Made by a program: the position numbers and the translations under genes. The notes beneath the pieces were generated by a model that worked only from the letters and a program-made list of their open reading frames with translations, was not told the DNA's origin and ran no database searches. 64,000 bases of DNA from Bostrychus sinensis (Eukaryota; Chordata; Actinopteri; Gobiiformes; Eleotridae), in assembly GCA_020698575.1 (NCBI GenBank), contig CM036247.1:33910586-33974585 (forward strand), written 5' to 3'. Shown here piece after piece: positions 1 to 14,900 of this stretch (its first letter is position 1; each line of letters starts with the position of its first letter).

Positions 1-86
1 CCCTTGTTCATTTTATTTGCTGTTTGGTTTTCTCAAAGTGGGTGGGGCTAACATTTGGAATTTTAACTGACCAGACCAATAAAAAG

Positions 87-122
87 CAGCAGGTGTTAAA
101 TATGTATATTTAACACCTGCTG
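87..122. repeat. Perfect 17-bp inverted repeat
   Basis: Arms 87-103 and 106-122 are perfect reverse complements (CAGCAGGTGTTAAATAT) with a 2-base centre. Could be the core or end of a palindromic mobile element. Confidence 0.8.
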
Positions 123-326
123 TACCATTTTATTGATTTAGAAAAACAAAAACAAGTGTGTTTATTATGCCTTTATTTTGTACCAACAACTTTGAGAGAA
201 AATAGAGAAAATTTGAGAGAAGCACCTACATGAAACTGGAACTGATAAGGCTTACCTGGAGGCTGGATGCATGCACAGTTTACTGTCTAGTGTTAAATGA
301 ACACTGTCAGTGTACACATGTTCACT

Positions 327-450
327 GACAGCATGGTAGCTTAGTGGTTAACACTCTCGCCTCACAGCGAGAGGGTCCTGGGTTTGATTCCCGGGCTGTG
401 GGCCTTTCTGTGTGGAGTTTATATGTTCTCCCTGTGTCTGGGTGGGTTAC
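327..450 (+). mobile_element. tRNA-derived SINE-like fragment
   Basis: Has an A-box-like TAGCTTAGTGGTTAACAC and a B-box-like GGGTTTGATTCCC, then the common fish tail ctttctgtgtggagttt. Related fragments are at 16,120-16,350, 23,636-23,975, 25,700-25,800 and, inverted, 43,195-43,270. Confidence 0.7.
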
Positions 451-1726
451 AACCGAAATGAAAGCTATTCTAGTGGTAAAATATTAGCTCACTGAATTTG
501 ATAATTCATTGTTGAAATGTACAAATCCAAATAAATATAATTGTGACGACTATAGATAATTTGAAAAAACGCTATGCAAAAAATGAGTAGATATGTTTGT
601 TTGATTGTTTGTTTTTCAGTGTATGTACGAATTTATAAATTATAACAGTATGACAGAATTATATTTTAATGTTGTGTAATGTTTTTATGTTAGTTATTCT
701 TTGGCCTTGACATCTGATAACTTTCTCTGTTAGTTGCATGTAGGGCTGGTACCGTTCAGATTTTTTGGATTCCAGTACTTAAACGATACCTGGTTTATTA
801 TACCAGTACCTATGGTGAGCTAATTTATCTTCTACAATCATAAAACAAAATAATACTGAAAAAAAGACCAATTTTTGGGACAAAAACCAGTGTTTTGTAT
901 GATTTATTCTGTGTTATTTATCTGATTCATACATGCAAAGGAACATTAAACATCTCACTAGGTACAGGGTAGTCCCAAGGTCATAAAAGCATAAAAAATA
1001 TTAAATTTGATCAAAATCAAAATGTCAAAATCAAAGCCTTAAAAGTATTAAATCTTATAAGAATGTATTACATTTTGTTCATTTAGTTCTTAAAATTTGT
1101 CAAAACATTGTTAATATTACAAAACAGTAGTGTCCTCACAAGTACAAACTATTTTTATTGAAAAAATGTCATCACTAAAATGCATGATTCATTTTTTATG
1201 ATTTTTTAATGCAGCATCATCTGTATTTGGACTTTTAAAACAAAACCCTTGAGTTTCAGAGGATAGTATTTCATTTCTTAGTGTAAAATTCATACAGATA
1301 ATAATTGTTCTTTAATGCCAGCATTAAATTTCGCTCTAAGTGGCATTACATTTTTTTAAAAAGGTGTTAAATTTCACAAGACAAAAATCTAGAGCTATTG
1401 AATAAAAATATTTTTTTTCGATATCAGTTGTATTGCAAACTTTCGTTCGATACCACAAAGGTATTGTGTATCCAGCCATAGTTGTATCCCTTTTAAAACT
1501 GCAACAGTAGGCTATAAAAAATACTTTCATCTTCGCAGGTGAGTGATGGAAACAAAAAAGGAGAATTCTGAGAATGTCTAACACACTTAAAAACTCGAAA
1601 CACAGAGAGAGACTACCTCTGAAGTCTACTGGAATCCAGAGCAAGTGAGCAGGCTGCCTAACCTTGTGATAATCTGTTACATTTTTCAGATATGAAAACA
1701 AACTGATAAGCTGTTTTTTTTTCTAG

Positions 1727-1787
1727 GACATCTCATGATCTCAGGAGGCTTCTGTCTCTACTTGCCAGGAACACGCGCAAGCCAGAG
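1727..1787 (+). CDS. nek10: nek10 exon 1 in window
   Basis: Acceptor ttctag, donor gtaaac. Encodes TSHDLRRLLSLLARNTRKPE, which matches the SDLKRL region about 25 residues into human NEK10. It begins with an acceptor site, so it is not the initiator exon. Confidence 0.75.
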
Positions 1788-2851
1788 GTAAACCACAGTA
1801 AACTCAACCTGCCTACACATTTGATTATGATACACAGTGGATCATATTTCTACAGGTATTAAGTGTAGCATGTGTTTCAGGTGGCAGTGCTCAGTCCTGG
1901 TAAAGCACGCAGCACCGGGGCAAACAGATCACATGGTCTACATCCAAATAACTCCCACACACCCAGGACCGAGAGCGATGTCAGCAGTGAGGCCTTGGAG
2001 CTGGAGAAATTCAGGTTTGGAGATAGATAACATCAGCTAAAGCTTTCCTCCTCCCAATACAAATACAACTAATTACAACTAACTAATGTTAAGAGCTGAC
2101 TTCAAACTTCTAGCTCTGATTCCAAAGTTAGGCCAATGTGATCCATCAATCACAGTATCTCTGCCTTGTTAAATATTTTGCCACATATTATATTTTTGGG
2201 GACTTATGGAGGGTACTTATGGGTACTTTTTTATTTGTCCTGCGGCGTCATGCAACTCTGAAGTAAAATACAAAGAGTAAAAGAAGTCAAATAAAATAAT
2301 AATTTCATATATAAATCTGTTGTATCAAATGTGTACCGAACGCTTTTTGCAAACCATTTATAATTATAGGGCTGCAACAACTAAACAAATTAATTGATTA
2401 TAATCAATTATTAGAATAATTGTCTAATATAGTAAATTATTAATTGCTCTCTGGAGTTTACAGAGTCTTTGAAACATGCCATGTGCTGAGAGAAGAGGGT
2501 TTATTACTACCAAGAGAATGTCATTTGTTTTTTAGGATGAAAAAACATCCTCCAGTATCATAGAGCTTCACTTTGTTAGAATTTTGTTAAAATTCATCTA
2601 GGCCTGCAGGTCATCACACATTTACTTGCACTTTATTATCTAAATGTTAATTGATTAATTGAAAAAATAATTCCTAATAATAATAATGATCAAAATAATT
2701 GTTAGTTGCAGCTCTACATAATTTTAACATTGTCACACAACAGAACCTTTTTGTCATGCCACAGGACATTGACTATATTTTATATTGTCATAAATTACTC
2801 AAAATGTCTTTTGTGCTGTGTTGTGCAGTTAAAATAGTTGTATTAGTAAAG

Positions 2852-2904
<53 letters not shown>

Positions 2905-5900
2905 TCTGTATGCGGTGCATTATTGACCCGTGGCGTGTTGCTGCCTCTGTCAGTGTCGTCGTAATATTTTTGTTGTGATCAAATTAATTGATGCATCAAC
3001 TGAAATTAACGCGATTAAATTAATAAATTAACGCACTGCGTTAACGCGATAAATTTCCCAACCCTTATATATGTGTGTGTGTATGTATGTATGTATGTAT
3101 GCATGTATGTACCATGTAACCATAATTTAACAAATATATTCAACTGATTACAGAAAATGTTGCCGTCACGTCAGGTGCCCCTATACTGTATGTTTTGCTG
3201 TGCAGGCAGAAGCATTCAATTCTATTTCATTGTTGACAAGCCAGGTAAACCATTAGCCAATCTCTTATTCTAATGAAGAAACAGAGGAACAGGAGCAAAT
3301 GTATGCAAACATGTGATTGGCCAAAACATGCCTTTTTAGACTGAACATGCTAATTTCTTAAAATCACTGATTGTAAAGCATCTGTTTTTTCAATTCCAAT
3401 TTTATTAATGATAAACTGATGTTATATAGTGCTTTTCTAGACACTCAAAGTCACTTTTCAAATGGTACATTATTCATTCACTCCTCAGTGGCGGAAGCGT
3501 GGTTGCCATTGTGCACCTATGGCCTCTCCGACCACCACAAACACACAGTCACACAGTCACGGTTGGTGAACTGTGTTGGACACAAAGACAGTATACAGTG
3601 CTGGCAGAGGGGCTTGAGCTGCCAACCTTCAGGTTAGTGGGCAAGCGTCTCTACCGACTGAGGTACTGCCACCCGCAGTTTGGAGCCAAAAATATTTTGA
3701 CACAGACTGTGAATTTCAGGCTGAAAATGGAAGAAATAATATATTCTTATAAGTGAATGGAAACATGTATTTAATGCCCACCAATCACTAATCTTTTCAT
3801 GAAGTTTAGACTTGACTTCAATGGATTTTATCACTGGCCTTTCTGTTTTCTCAAATTAGGGATTTCTGTTCTAACACCAAACTGAATGCATTTATCACTT
3901 TCTGCAGTGTGGTGTACAAAGACCAAAGATGCTTCAGCAGCCACCCCCTGTACAAACTCTTCAGTGACCTCCTCATTTCTCTGGTCAAGAACCGACTGTG
4001 CAGGTATGGTCCAAGAATTCTTAATATTTTGTAAATGGTTTCTTCTCAGAACACTCTTCCCTCTTTAACAGTGAATGGATTGACAGTGCAGCTCCAGAGT
4101 CAGTCCTCAGAGTCCTAATCTGCCTTCGAATACTGCTCAGAGACTCAGGACTCCAGGTATATAACTCTGCACTTTGAATACTTTGTATACAAATTTGATC
4201 ACATGTAGAATAATTAAAGTATGATTGTGTACTTTCCAGAAACTTTTCCATCAGCATCAAGGCATTACTTTACTGGCCAAGGTAAAATATATCCAACATT
4301 TTCTCAACCTGCTCACCCGTGATGTAGTATATACAGTATTCATAACTAGTAATTCTCTTTCAGTATCTAGAGTCAGTATCTGCGTTGTATATATGCTGCG
4401 GTGAACAGGCCTTTGTGGGGCAGAAGCTGGTCACAATGACCTGTGAGTACTGCAGGAATACTACATGTGATAATTCCAGAGATTAGCTTGTCGTTACTAC
4501 TTGTGTGCTGATTGCTTTGCAGACATGTTCCAGAAGATGTCTGCGTCTGAGGACCTGAGGCCTCACATCATGGACAGTGGAGCCCACAAGGTCAGTGGTC
4601 ATAAGTTTATGGTACTGCTGAAAGACAAAAGCAAGTTTTATTTGGGACTAGTTTCATTCAACTACATTGTGGCAACACTGGTGTATGAATCTGTTTGTGA
4701 GTGTGAACGGGTGAATGGTTCCTTCACAGTAAATTTCTAAGGCCAACACTAACAGTTTGAGTATATATGGTCTTTATCTATAGAGCGTTAAATGTACTCT
4801 CTTTAATTGAAATTAAAGTTAACATTTTAGTTTAGAGAGAATAAGATCTATGAGTGACATGAACATGTAAAAAATAGGAATAATGTCTTTATTTTTTACA
4901 TGGAAAAAATATGTATGTATATTCTCAGTGTAGATTGACCAGAGACACTTGCAGCAAATGTACATTCCAGTTTGAGACTGGAGAAAACATTTTTTTTTAT
5001 ATAAACGTAAGTTACTGTTTCCAGGTTTGTTTGTTTTTTTGACAGAAAATGTGGAGTTTTATATGAAGAAAATGTATGCCCAGTTGATGCTGGAGCCATG
5101 TATGCCACTGTTCCTTTGAGTCATGATTGGACACTGACTGTTGAGGAACTAGACCATGTTACATATTGAGTTTGTGTACAGCTGATTTATTTTCTTATTC
5201 AAACCTCTTCCATTACACGTTTGGAATTTTTTGATTTTTTTTAAATTGCTGACTAATCTGCTGTTTGTATTAATCCACAATGTTCAATGTAATAGTCACT
5301 AAAGTCACATTCAAAGAAGTAAAAGTTTTCAACCACTGCCCATTTAATGATGGGAGTGAGTGCACTAAAATGCAGTCCTGTTTATCTTAAAGACATCTGA
5401 TCATGAGTGGCACTGTTCACCAGTGTCATGGTGCTGTGTTCATTTTACTCTGCAATTTTAACCCTAGAAGAGACACACAGGAGAGTACATGTAACGCTAT
5501 ATAGATAAGGACCTTATATACTGTGAGTGTTAAATCTACTTAAAAATTTACTGTCTTGATGTAAAACGCTTTTAGTGCACATGAAGGTAGAAAAGAGCTA
5601 TAAAAATGTGACCATAAGAGCAGATACCGTATTAACCAGAGCGTCCTGGGTTAGACTCCCAGCTTGGGTAAATTTGATCAGTGTCATGCCCAACCTCCAC
5701 TCCTTATTTCCTGTATGACTACTGTATCTGTCAAATAAAGGCAAAAAGCCAAAAAAAAAAAAAAATCTTAATAAAGAGGATTACTTAATAATTTGAGACA
5801 GTTTTCTATTTTCCCGTCTTGTCTGCAGACCCTGGTGAGTCTCCTCTCCACCACAGACAGTAGTGTCTTACTGGGAGCTCTGCTGGCTCTCACCACCTTG

Positions 5901-8900
5901 GCTGAAAAGTGAGTATAGAACACAATAAAATATGTCTTGCTGGCAACATGGTATAACCTCTGGGTGGGTGACATGTCATAGGACATAACAATGTCCTCGG
6001 ATTCTGTGGGGAAGTACTAGGAGTGGATGTTGTGTGGTTTCAAGGTTTAGATTGTGTGAGGTGAGCTGAAGCCTCATAATCTCTGCACCTTAGTACTTGT
6101 AAGACCCTCCTATATGCTGTGCACTGTTGGAAATCATCCAAACACACATAGAGTAATCTCATTCATGTGTTTTTGTGTAGTCCAGAATGCAGGGAGCAGA
6201 TCGGGAAGCTACAGATTGTGGAGAATCTGCTCACTATTCTCCAAGAATATGACCTGCTGTCAAAAAGGTTGGTATCCACTTTTGTTCTTTAAATCAACTG
6301 CATTTGTTTGGTCCATGGTTATTTTTCTGCCCTTCAGTTAAAACATGTTTGAGTAAAAAGGCGAAAAATACATATTTTAGTTACGAATATTTCATAGCTT
6401 ATTTGTTGTATTTCATGTTAAAGAATATTAGACTAAAAACAACTGGTGCACTGTCAGCATTGGTTTGTTTTTTAAGCCTTTAATCTGTGGAATTTATGAA
6501 ACTTTTTTCCCCACATATACACCAGCATCAGGTGATTACAGCATTGGGAAAATAGCGTGGAGTGTCCAAACAGTTCAGTACACAGGGCACTAGTGCTGTA
6601 GTAAAAAGTAATGTTTAGGGACTGATTTATGGTGATTTGGAGCTTTCAGAGCTGAAACCATTGATAGTCCTTTATGCCCTCAGGGAAATCTGTCACTTGC
6701 TTCCCAAAATGGCGATAACGACCCAAAATACACCCATGTGACCTCATCGGGCATTAACCGATTTGAAGGTGTAGTAAGACATGGCAGTGCATTGTGAGTA
6801 GTAGAAGCTCAGTGGGAGAGACGTGTTTTCAGTGAGTGTACTGTAAATGCTCAACTGCTTTTAACTCGACCTGCTGCAATATTAACAGTACATTTATCAA
6901 CACATTTGTTATTCTAATATATTTTAATATTCACTGATTAAAGAGGGCTCTTGTGATGCTTTAACAACTGTATTCATTACTGTATGAGGTTAATAATGTT
7001 GTTGATTGTTTATTTTTATTATTATTTTTTTTTGTACACTGTGTTACTTGGAGTAACTGTAATCTTTAAATACTGTTTAAATACTTTCCGCACTATAAGG
7101 CGCATCGGATTATAAGGCGCACCTTCAATGAATGGCCTATTTTAAAACTGTTTTCATATATAGGGCGCACCACATTATAAGGCGCATCCACTAGAAGGCG
7201 CTGCGCTAAAGGGAATTCAAAATAAAACAGTCAGATAAGTCAGTCAGTCAAACTTTATTAATAGAATACAAACCAGCGTTCTTACTAATGATATATTTTA
7301 CACTTACTGATACTTTTCCCTGTCGTTCTTTGATAAGTGTTTCCTAGGCCTCTCCTCTCCCTACTGTAGGATGTCTGCAGAGCTGCTGCGTCTCCTCTCC
7401 CCGGTCCGTGAGGTCCTGGGAGCAGCTCAGGTCGCTGGAGGGTCTGCCCTGTTCTCCTCAGCCTGCTTCACGGACACCACCATAAGCTGCTATGGAGCGT
7501 GTGTTGGGTCCTGGTCCAGATTTGTGAGGATCCAGAGACCAGAGTGGAGATCCGCAGCTGGGGAGGGGTCCAGCAGCTGCTCCGGCTACTCAGCAGGTCT
7601 GGGGCATACTGGAAATATTTGTCCATTATTGTACACACACACTACTGCATAAATATGTCTGCATTTCTAATAAACATGTTACAGTGACAGACATTATGTT
7701 TCTGACCGCTCCTCAATTGAGACGTTGTCCAGTGCTAATGCAGCAGGTCGTATTCAGAGACAGCACATCAGAGAGGAGCTGAGTCCGCAGGAGCAGCAGG
7801 AGAACATCACTGCTCTACAGTCAGGTCAGTGCATGGACAGGTCTTCAGGTTCACAGCATAGTGTCAAAATCATTTTCATGATGTCTTGCTTGTATGGATT
7901 ATTGTGTTCTCACACAGCCATAAGTAAAGGACCTCAGCTGCTATTGTCAAGTTTGCTGTGAATGCGTCTTTGAGGTTATTGAAGTAACCTATACATTTTC
8001 TATATACTATCACTAAAACCATCAGGAAAAGGAGCCAGAGTAGCTCAGCAGGTAGAGCCTGTTCACCCATAACTGGAAGATAGGCAGTTTGACCCCTGCT
8101 AATAGCATTGCTTAGTGCCATTGTGTCCTTGGGAAAGACACTTTAAGCACCAGTAGGAATCTGTTAATGTGTCCCTCAGTCTGCCCCAGGGCAGCTGTGA
8201 CTACAGAAGTAGTTTACCAAAACTGAGTGAGGAGTGAATGAATAATCCACTAATGTAAAGCACTTTGAGAAGCTTAGGCTTGGAAAGCGAAATATAAATC
8301 TAATCCATTATTATTGTTAATTATCTGTAGATGTGGTGACAGCCTAGAGGTCTTATGAGTAACTTGTATCATTCATCACATTATGTACAGTTAAAAACTA
8401 AAGGACTAAAAGACTGCCATGAAATAGAAATGTAATGCAAATATTTCTATACTGCATGTATAGAGTGCCCAGTGAAATAATTTAATATGAAATGTTGCAT
8501 TATTGTAGGGCCCAGTGCTAGCTCTGGAATAAACTGGTGATCATCCAGTGTATGTATATTATACCCAATGTTGTAGTAACTCTCGAGTCCTCATTGTTCA
8601 GGTCCGAGTCTCAGTCCAGGTTGCATAGGACTAGTCATCAGCTCTTACAGTGCAAGTCCGAGTCCAAGTCTGAGTCATCAATGTGCAAGCCCAAGTCCAA
8701 GTCAATGAAATAAAGTCATGTCCGAGTCACCAAAAGAAACACAAATTACATAAATGATTCAAATGCAGTCACCATTTCAGCATTATCTGTGGTACATAAA
8801 AAATAAATAAATGACTCTAATGACTTTAAACTCAGCGTCTTCAAGTCACTAAATGCAGCCAAGTAATGAACATGTTATTGAAAAGAATAGTGAATCTAAT

Positions 8901-11900
8901 CTGGCTTTGTTTTCTGTCATTGGCATTACCTTCTGCTACTTATCATTAACATGTAATTATATTATTTATTTATTATAATTTCTTGTATGTTCCTATCTGT
9001 CTGCAGCGTGCTGTACTGCTCTGACTGAACTCAGCCTGGATGACTCCTGCGCTCACTACATCGTACAGGTCAACACAGCTCCTTACTGCTTCTATTAACA
9101 CTGCCTATACATCAGTTAATGTTGATGTTCCTCTTTGCAGGAAAATGGAGTGTTCATAATTGCAAAGTTAATTTTACCACGAGTCTCTGGAGTAAAGGCT
9201 TCCTTACAGGTATGAATATAAGTTTACATAGATGTTGTAATCAGCTAAATGCTTGCGTGTAAGAAACTCTATTTGCATGTCGACAGTGCTATGCGTTCAG
9301 GACTTTACGCTTTCTGTTCAGTGTGGAAAGAAACAGACATCTTTTTAAACGGTACCATAAAAATACACATCATTTTTTAAAGGAAATTATAAATAAATAT
9401 TATCAAGCATTTTTTTGTAATCTGTCTATTCCAGGCTCTTTCCCACAGACCTCTTTGAGCTGTTTATTGATGTTGGCCACTACGTCCGGGATCTTACGGC
9501 CTATGAGGCACTGCAGACCAAAGTCTCGCTGTACACGGTAAAACACTGAACTAAATTTAAACTAATGATTCGGACATCTCAAAACCAAGGATGTCCAAAG
9601 TTTTTTCATTGAGGGCCACATACATAAAAAATATATGAGGTGGAAGGCCACCCAATAAAGATGACAGATTCCACCTCATCATTGCAGGTGCCATTCAGCT
9701 GCTCCCTTTCCTTCAGAGGTTCCCACACTGAATCATTCTCATAGTTATTTGGCTTAGGTGTTACTCTGGATGCCCTTCCACAACCACTAACCCACAGGAA
9801 AAAAAGTAAAAGACATTTATACACATAATGACTGCTTCTTAAAAAGTTGAGTAATAAAGAGACACTTTTCATTGCACAAGTCACATTAAGCCATCATATG
9901 AATTGTTTTTACCTTGCGGTCAAAAGTACTACCTGTGGCAATTTAGGACAATTTGCACCACAATTTTACTGTAAAGAGAATTGTCATGTACAGAGCTATA
10001 ATGTTGTGGAATAGGCTCCCCTCTCCCTACTCAATAAGTCTTGCTTTAAAAAAAAGCTGAGAAAGTCTGTTCTCAATGGTGAAATACATTTCTAAATTAT
10101 TTATTGCTTATATTTATATGCATAGTGTGAAGATATATGTTTTATTATGAAATATTTACACTTAATGTATAGGATGTTGTCGAGATCCCTGTGTAAGTAT
10201 ACTGAACTAAAAATGTGTTCTTTAATGTCTATGTAATCATTTATGTATGTATGTAATGTTTGTTCACTGCAAAAAAATCAATATCTACATTAGTTAAAAT
10301 GACTTGAATTCAGATTATTAATTTTGATTCGAGCAGTTTTCACTAGATTGGATTTATTTACTTATTATGTAACTTGTTACCTAACAACTATTTATTACTA
10401 GATTATTTGACTTGTTTAAAGTTATTTCTTTCTTGTTTCAAGCTATTTTATTTCCAGCTAAATTATCTGTCCATGGGGTAAGAAAATTTCATTTACCCCA
10501 CGGACAGATAATTTTGCTGGAAGAAGAGACGTAAACAAATCTAATCTGTTGTAAATTACTTGAGTCGAGATTAATAATCTGAATTCAAGTCATTTTGACT
10601 AATTTAGGTATTGATTTTTTTGCAGTGTGTGTGTGGACCCCAGGAAGAATAGTCTAATGGGGATCAACAATAAACAATAAACAACTGAGAGTGAAGCCCG
10701 AGGGCCAATAAATAATGGTCTGCACGCTAAACTTTATTAAATATTTTGATGTAATGAGTGTAGGAAGAAGAGCTGGACAGTCTGAGAGACAGTATTGTGG
10801 CTGTGGACCAGAACAGACCTCCTCTCAGAGTCATCTCTGGTTACTCCATACTGGACCATCTGGGCACTGGGGCTTTTGGAAGTGTCTTCAAGGTTAACAC
10901 AAAACTCCAAACTCCATCAATGCTCCTTCTGGCGTTCAGCATTTCCTTTTGTACTGTGTGTAAAGCTTACTTGTCCTGCTGACAGGTGAGGAAGCAGAGC
11001 AGCCAGACCCTGCTGGCTCTGAAGGAGGTGAACCTGCACAACCCGGCCTTCGGCAAAGACAAGAAATCTAGAGACAGTAATGTGGAAAAGATTATTTCTG
11101 AGCTCACCATCATCAGAGAACAGGCATGGAATACATTTATTATACTGCATGTTATGTCAGTCATTGCTTTTTTTATTGTTTAAAAATTATTTTTGCTTTC
11201 TGCAGATGACCCATCCAAATGTCGTCAAGTATTACAAGACATTTATTGAAGGTATAAACAATATATAATGTCTGTTAAAAATCTCACATTCTTCAGAAAT
11301 AGGACAAAAGAGGAACCAATATTGAAGAAAAATAAAATTCATGTTCTGAAATATTGAACTACTTGAATGTGTTTGCCTTTGCTGAGCTTTTAAGTTTTGC
11401 ATTGATACAACCTCCCAGCATGTCTCCTTTTTAACAAACTGAGTTTGTAAAAAAAAAATCATGGGTGACATATGAAATATTTACAATAACATTAAAAATA
11501 CTGAAAAAATATACAACTTGTTTGACTTTGTCAAGCATGGATACATGCAAGACTATCTGAATATTACCAAAAATCCTGCTTAGAATACTATTTCTGCTAA
11601 TATTACAGCATTTTATGGGACTTTCATAAATGTCTGACAACAACTAAGGACAATAAAACGTAATATAAAAATTGAAATTGATCAATGAAATTTATCTTTG
11701 CTTGAAAATCAGATAATTTGATCTAATAAGGACATTTAGCAAGAATAGTTATTTTTTATTCAGATAATTGTTCATTACATAGTGAGAACTTGTCAGGGTA
11801 CAGGCTCATTTTGGTGAAATATAAAGCCAAAAACAATCACAAATTTAATAATAAATATACAACAAAGTTAATTTAATGGTTTGTTGTGTTAAATTCTTTT

Positions 11901-14900
11901 ATTATTATAAATAATATTGTAAACAATGTAATTGTTAGATTTAAGAGATGTTTCAACTGCAGGACATGTTTTGTCCCATTTCTGAAGAATTTGTGAAATG
12001 CAAAAATAGCATGTAATGTAAAGAAATGTAGTGATCACATGTTGTGTACATTTTACACAGTCTTTTTAATGCATAATAACATGGCCACCTGCCGATTATA
12101 GGTTCTCATAATGTTTTGTGTTATGACCGCATGCTCAATATGCAGCCCCATACATAACAAACTGCAATGCTATTAACACATTTCACACACTTCCTCCTCA
12201 AAAATGGCAAATGTAAGAATTTGAGGCAATTTGACAAGGGACAAATTGTGATGGCTACAGACGACTGGGTCAGAGCATCTCCAGAACTGCAGCTCTTGTG
12301 TGGCGTTCCTGGTCTGCAGTGGTCAGGATCTGTCAAAAGTAGTTAATGCTGGTGTCAGAATAGGGGTTGCATATGAGACATAACACATAACATTATGGCC
12401 ATCATTCAGTGAATAAATAAGTTGTGTGTATTTAAGGAGAGAAGCTGTACATAGTGATGGAGCTGATCGAGGGCGTACCTTTGGCTGAATACTTCACCTC
12501 TCTGAAGGAGAAGAATCAGAGGTTTACTGAAGACAGAGTATGGCGCATCTTCATTCAGGTCTGCTGCTCCACAACCTGCTCTGCATTACTCATATTTACT
12601 TTTGCTGTCTCACTGAAATCTGTCACCTACCGGCCCTCACCATAACAACAACAGCATCACTTATCCTAGGTTTTTATTGATGAAATGTTTTGCTATTAGA
12701 AGATTGAAAGCTGGCCATATTCTTTACATAATGTGACCCTAAATGGTTGGTATTTAATGGTCTTTACACTCTTTGCTCTGTTCAAAGTTTCCTAAAAGAA
12801 AAACTAAATGAGAACATTTTTAATAAGTACTCTGCTGGTGCCATAAAGAAACAGGTGAAGAGACCAACAGAGAGCAGCAGAGTGCAGTTCTATTGCGCTC
12901 TTTTGAACATAATTTAAAGAATAAAAGGAACTTCACTTCCATGATGCCATTTTACTACAAAATGAAAAATGTCTGTGAGGAATCAGTGGAAACACAGTTG
13001 TTTGGATAAATGAATGAGAGCAGACTGGCTGTAGAGTGTTTGTTAATTGGTCAGTGCTTTCTGGAGTGGGCGGGGGTTTGTGGAGCTGAGCATTGAGGGT
13101 ACAGAATAGAAGATTACTCAAACACAGGTGAATGAAACACAACTCCAGGTATGTTTTTGATGAGGGAACAACATTTTAACATGGGAGAAAGACAGGAAAA
13201 GTCAATTTTGCAGAATATAGCCCGTTTAAGTGCGAAGAAAAATGCCCTCTAGTATTTAAACTCTGATTTATTGACCTTTTTCATCATATAACCTTAGAAA
13301 AAATTAAAAATGCTACAACAAGTCTTTCAGTATATAGCAACTAGTTATAAATTAGATAAAGAAGGTGGATTCCTCACTTATCTCAAAGGAGCAGTATTTG
13401 TATTTTTTTTTCCTCATTTCTTTTCATCTCTAAAACTTGAGAGACAAATTGATTGTCAGGTCTCTCATCAAGAGCTTGAATTTATAATGGTGCAACAGGG
13501 TGAGATTGTTGAGATTGGGGGGGTTAACAAAAATCTTGACTTTTTTCAATAGAAAACTTTTGATTGATTGCACTTTTTCTTTAAAGTACGCCATTAAAAA
13601 GTGATTGTGTGACAGGGAGTGGTCTATTTCCCAAAGTAATTGCTGAAACTGTGCAGGGTTTGCGCTGTCAGCCAGGTTATTGCAGGTAAGTGACGCAACT
13701 CAAAACTGCTAAGAATGCCGCTGAGAGATGTGACGTAAAAGCTTTTAAAGTTGACAGCAAAATTAGACCTTGGTATGAGGAAGGAAAAAGTACTTTAGAC
13801 TACCGTATTTTTCGCACTATAAGGCGCATCAGATTATAAGGCGCACCTTCAATGAATGGCCTATTTTAAAACTGTTTTCATATATAGGGCGCACCGCATT
13901 ATAAGGCGCATAGAATAGAAGCTACTGTAGTGGCTGGGGTTGCGTTATGCATCCACTAGATGGAGCTGCGCTAAAGGGAATGTCAATAAAACTGTCAGAT
14001 AAGTCAGTCAGTCAAACTTTATTAATAGAATACAAACCAGTGTTCTTACAACTCCGTTCACTCCCAAAACAAGTTAGAGCATTCACAATACGGTACCGTA
14101 CGTATCGGTAGCTCTTATTTGCGCCGCCCTCGTTGAAAACAATGTATTTCCAACTCCATTTGTCACAGTTCAAAGCTACATGAACAGCGTTCGAGCGGTC
14201 AGTTTTCTGTCCCCTCAATGTCGCAACTCTTCTACTGAGATGGAGCAAAGCCTCCTTGTTCTTTTGTGGCAGGATCCATAAACACGCCTATGGCACACAT
14301 GAACAGCTGGGACTGGAATCCCCCTTTACCGTTTTTACCTCTGTCACTTCGGCGACGCCCCCTGAATACGGTAGCCATAATTAACCAACATTGATCCATA
14401 TATAAGGCGCATCGGATTATAAGGCGCACTGTCGGTTTTTGAGAAAATTAAAAAGGCTTTTAGGTGCGCCTTATAGTGCGGAAAATACGGTACATGATAA
14501 CTTGTTTGATACATCCACAAATGCAGAAAGTTTACTCTGGAGTTCATCTCTTTTTTTATTTTTTATCTGCTGGAAAGTTTGACATAGAATATTTAGAGAA
14601 GCAATGTTAGTTTAGAACCCCTCCCATTCAAATTGATTCCCACCATTTACAGTCCTTCCTGACCAAGCATAACCAATCAACTAAAATAGGATGGACTTTA
14701 TGTAATGCTTTGTTTTCCAAATTATGTTTTTAAAATTTTGTCTGTTCAGAAGCTGTTGATACTGCTTATGTTGATACTCCCACTGAATTCTGATTGGTTG
14801 TATGTCTATTGAGTAGCATTTACGAGTTAGTTAAAGTTTTTAAATGTGTTCAGCTCATAAAAAATCAATGTACCAGTCTTAGAAAAAAATATGATGATCA

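Larger units (their letters stand above)
1..1726. other. nek10 5' region or intron, no exon found
   Basis: AT-rich DNA with a palindrome at 87-122 and a SINE-like copy at 327-450. I looked for the missing first nek10 coding exon and saw no convincing candidate. Confidence 0.5.

Noticed and set aside
327..420. Functional tRNA gene
   Set aside because: A and B boxes are present, but the sequence runs on into a repeated fish SINE tail and has further copies in the window.
7371..7652. Single 93-codon reading of nek10 exon 10
   Set aside because: Only its first 16 residues resemble NEK10; the rest is an out-of-frame reading caused by the extra G.
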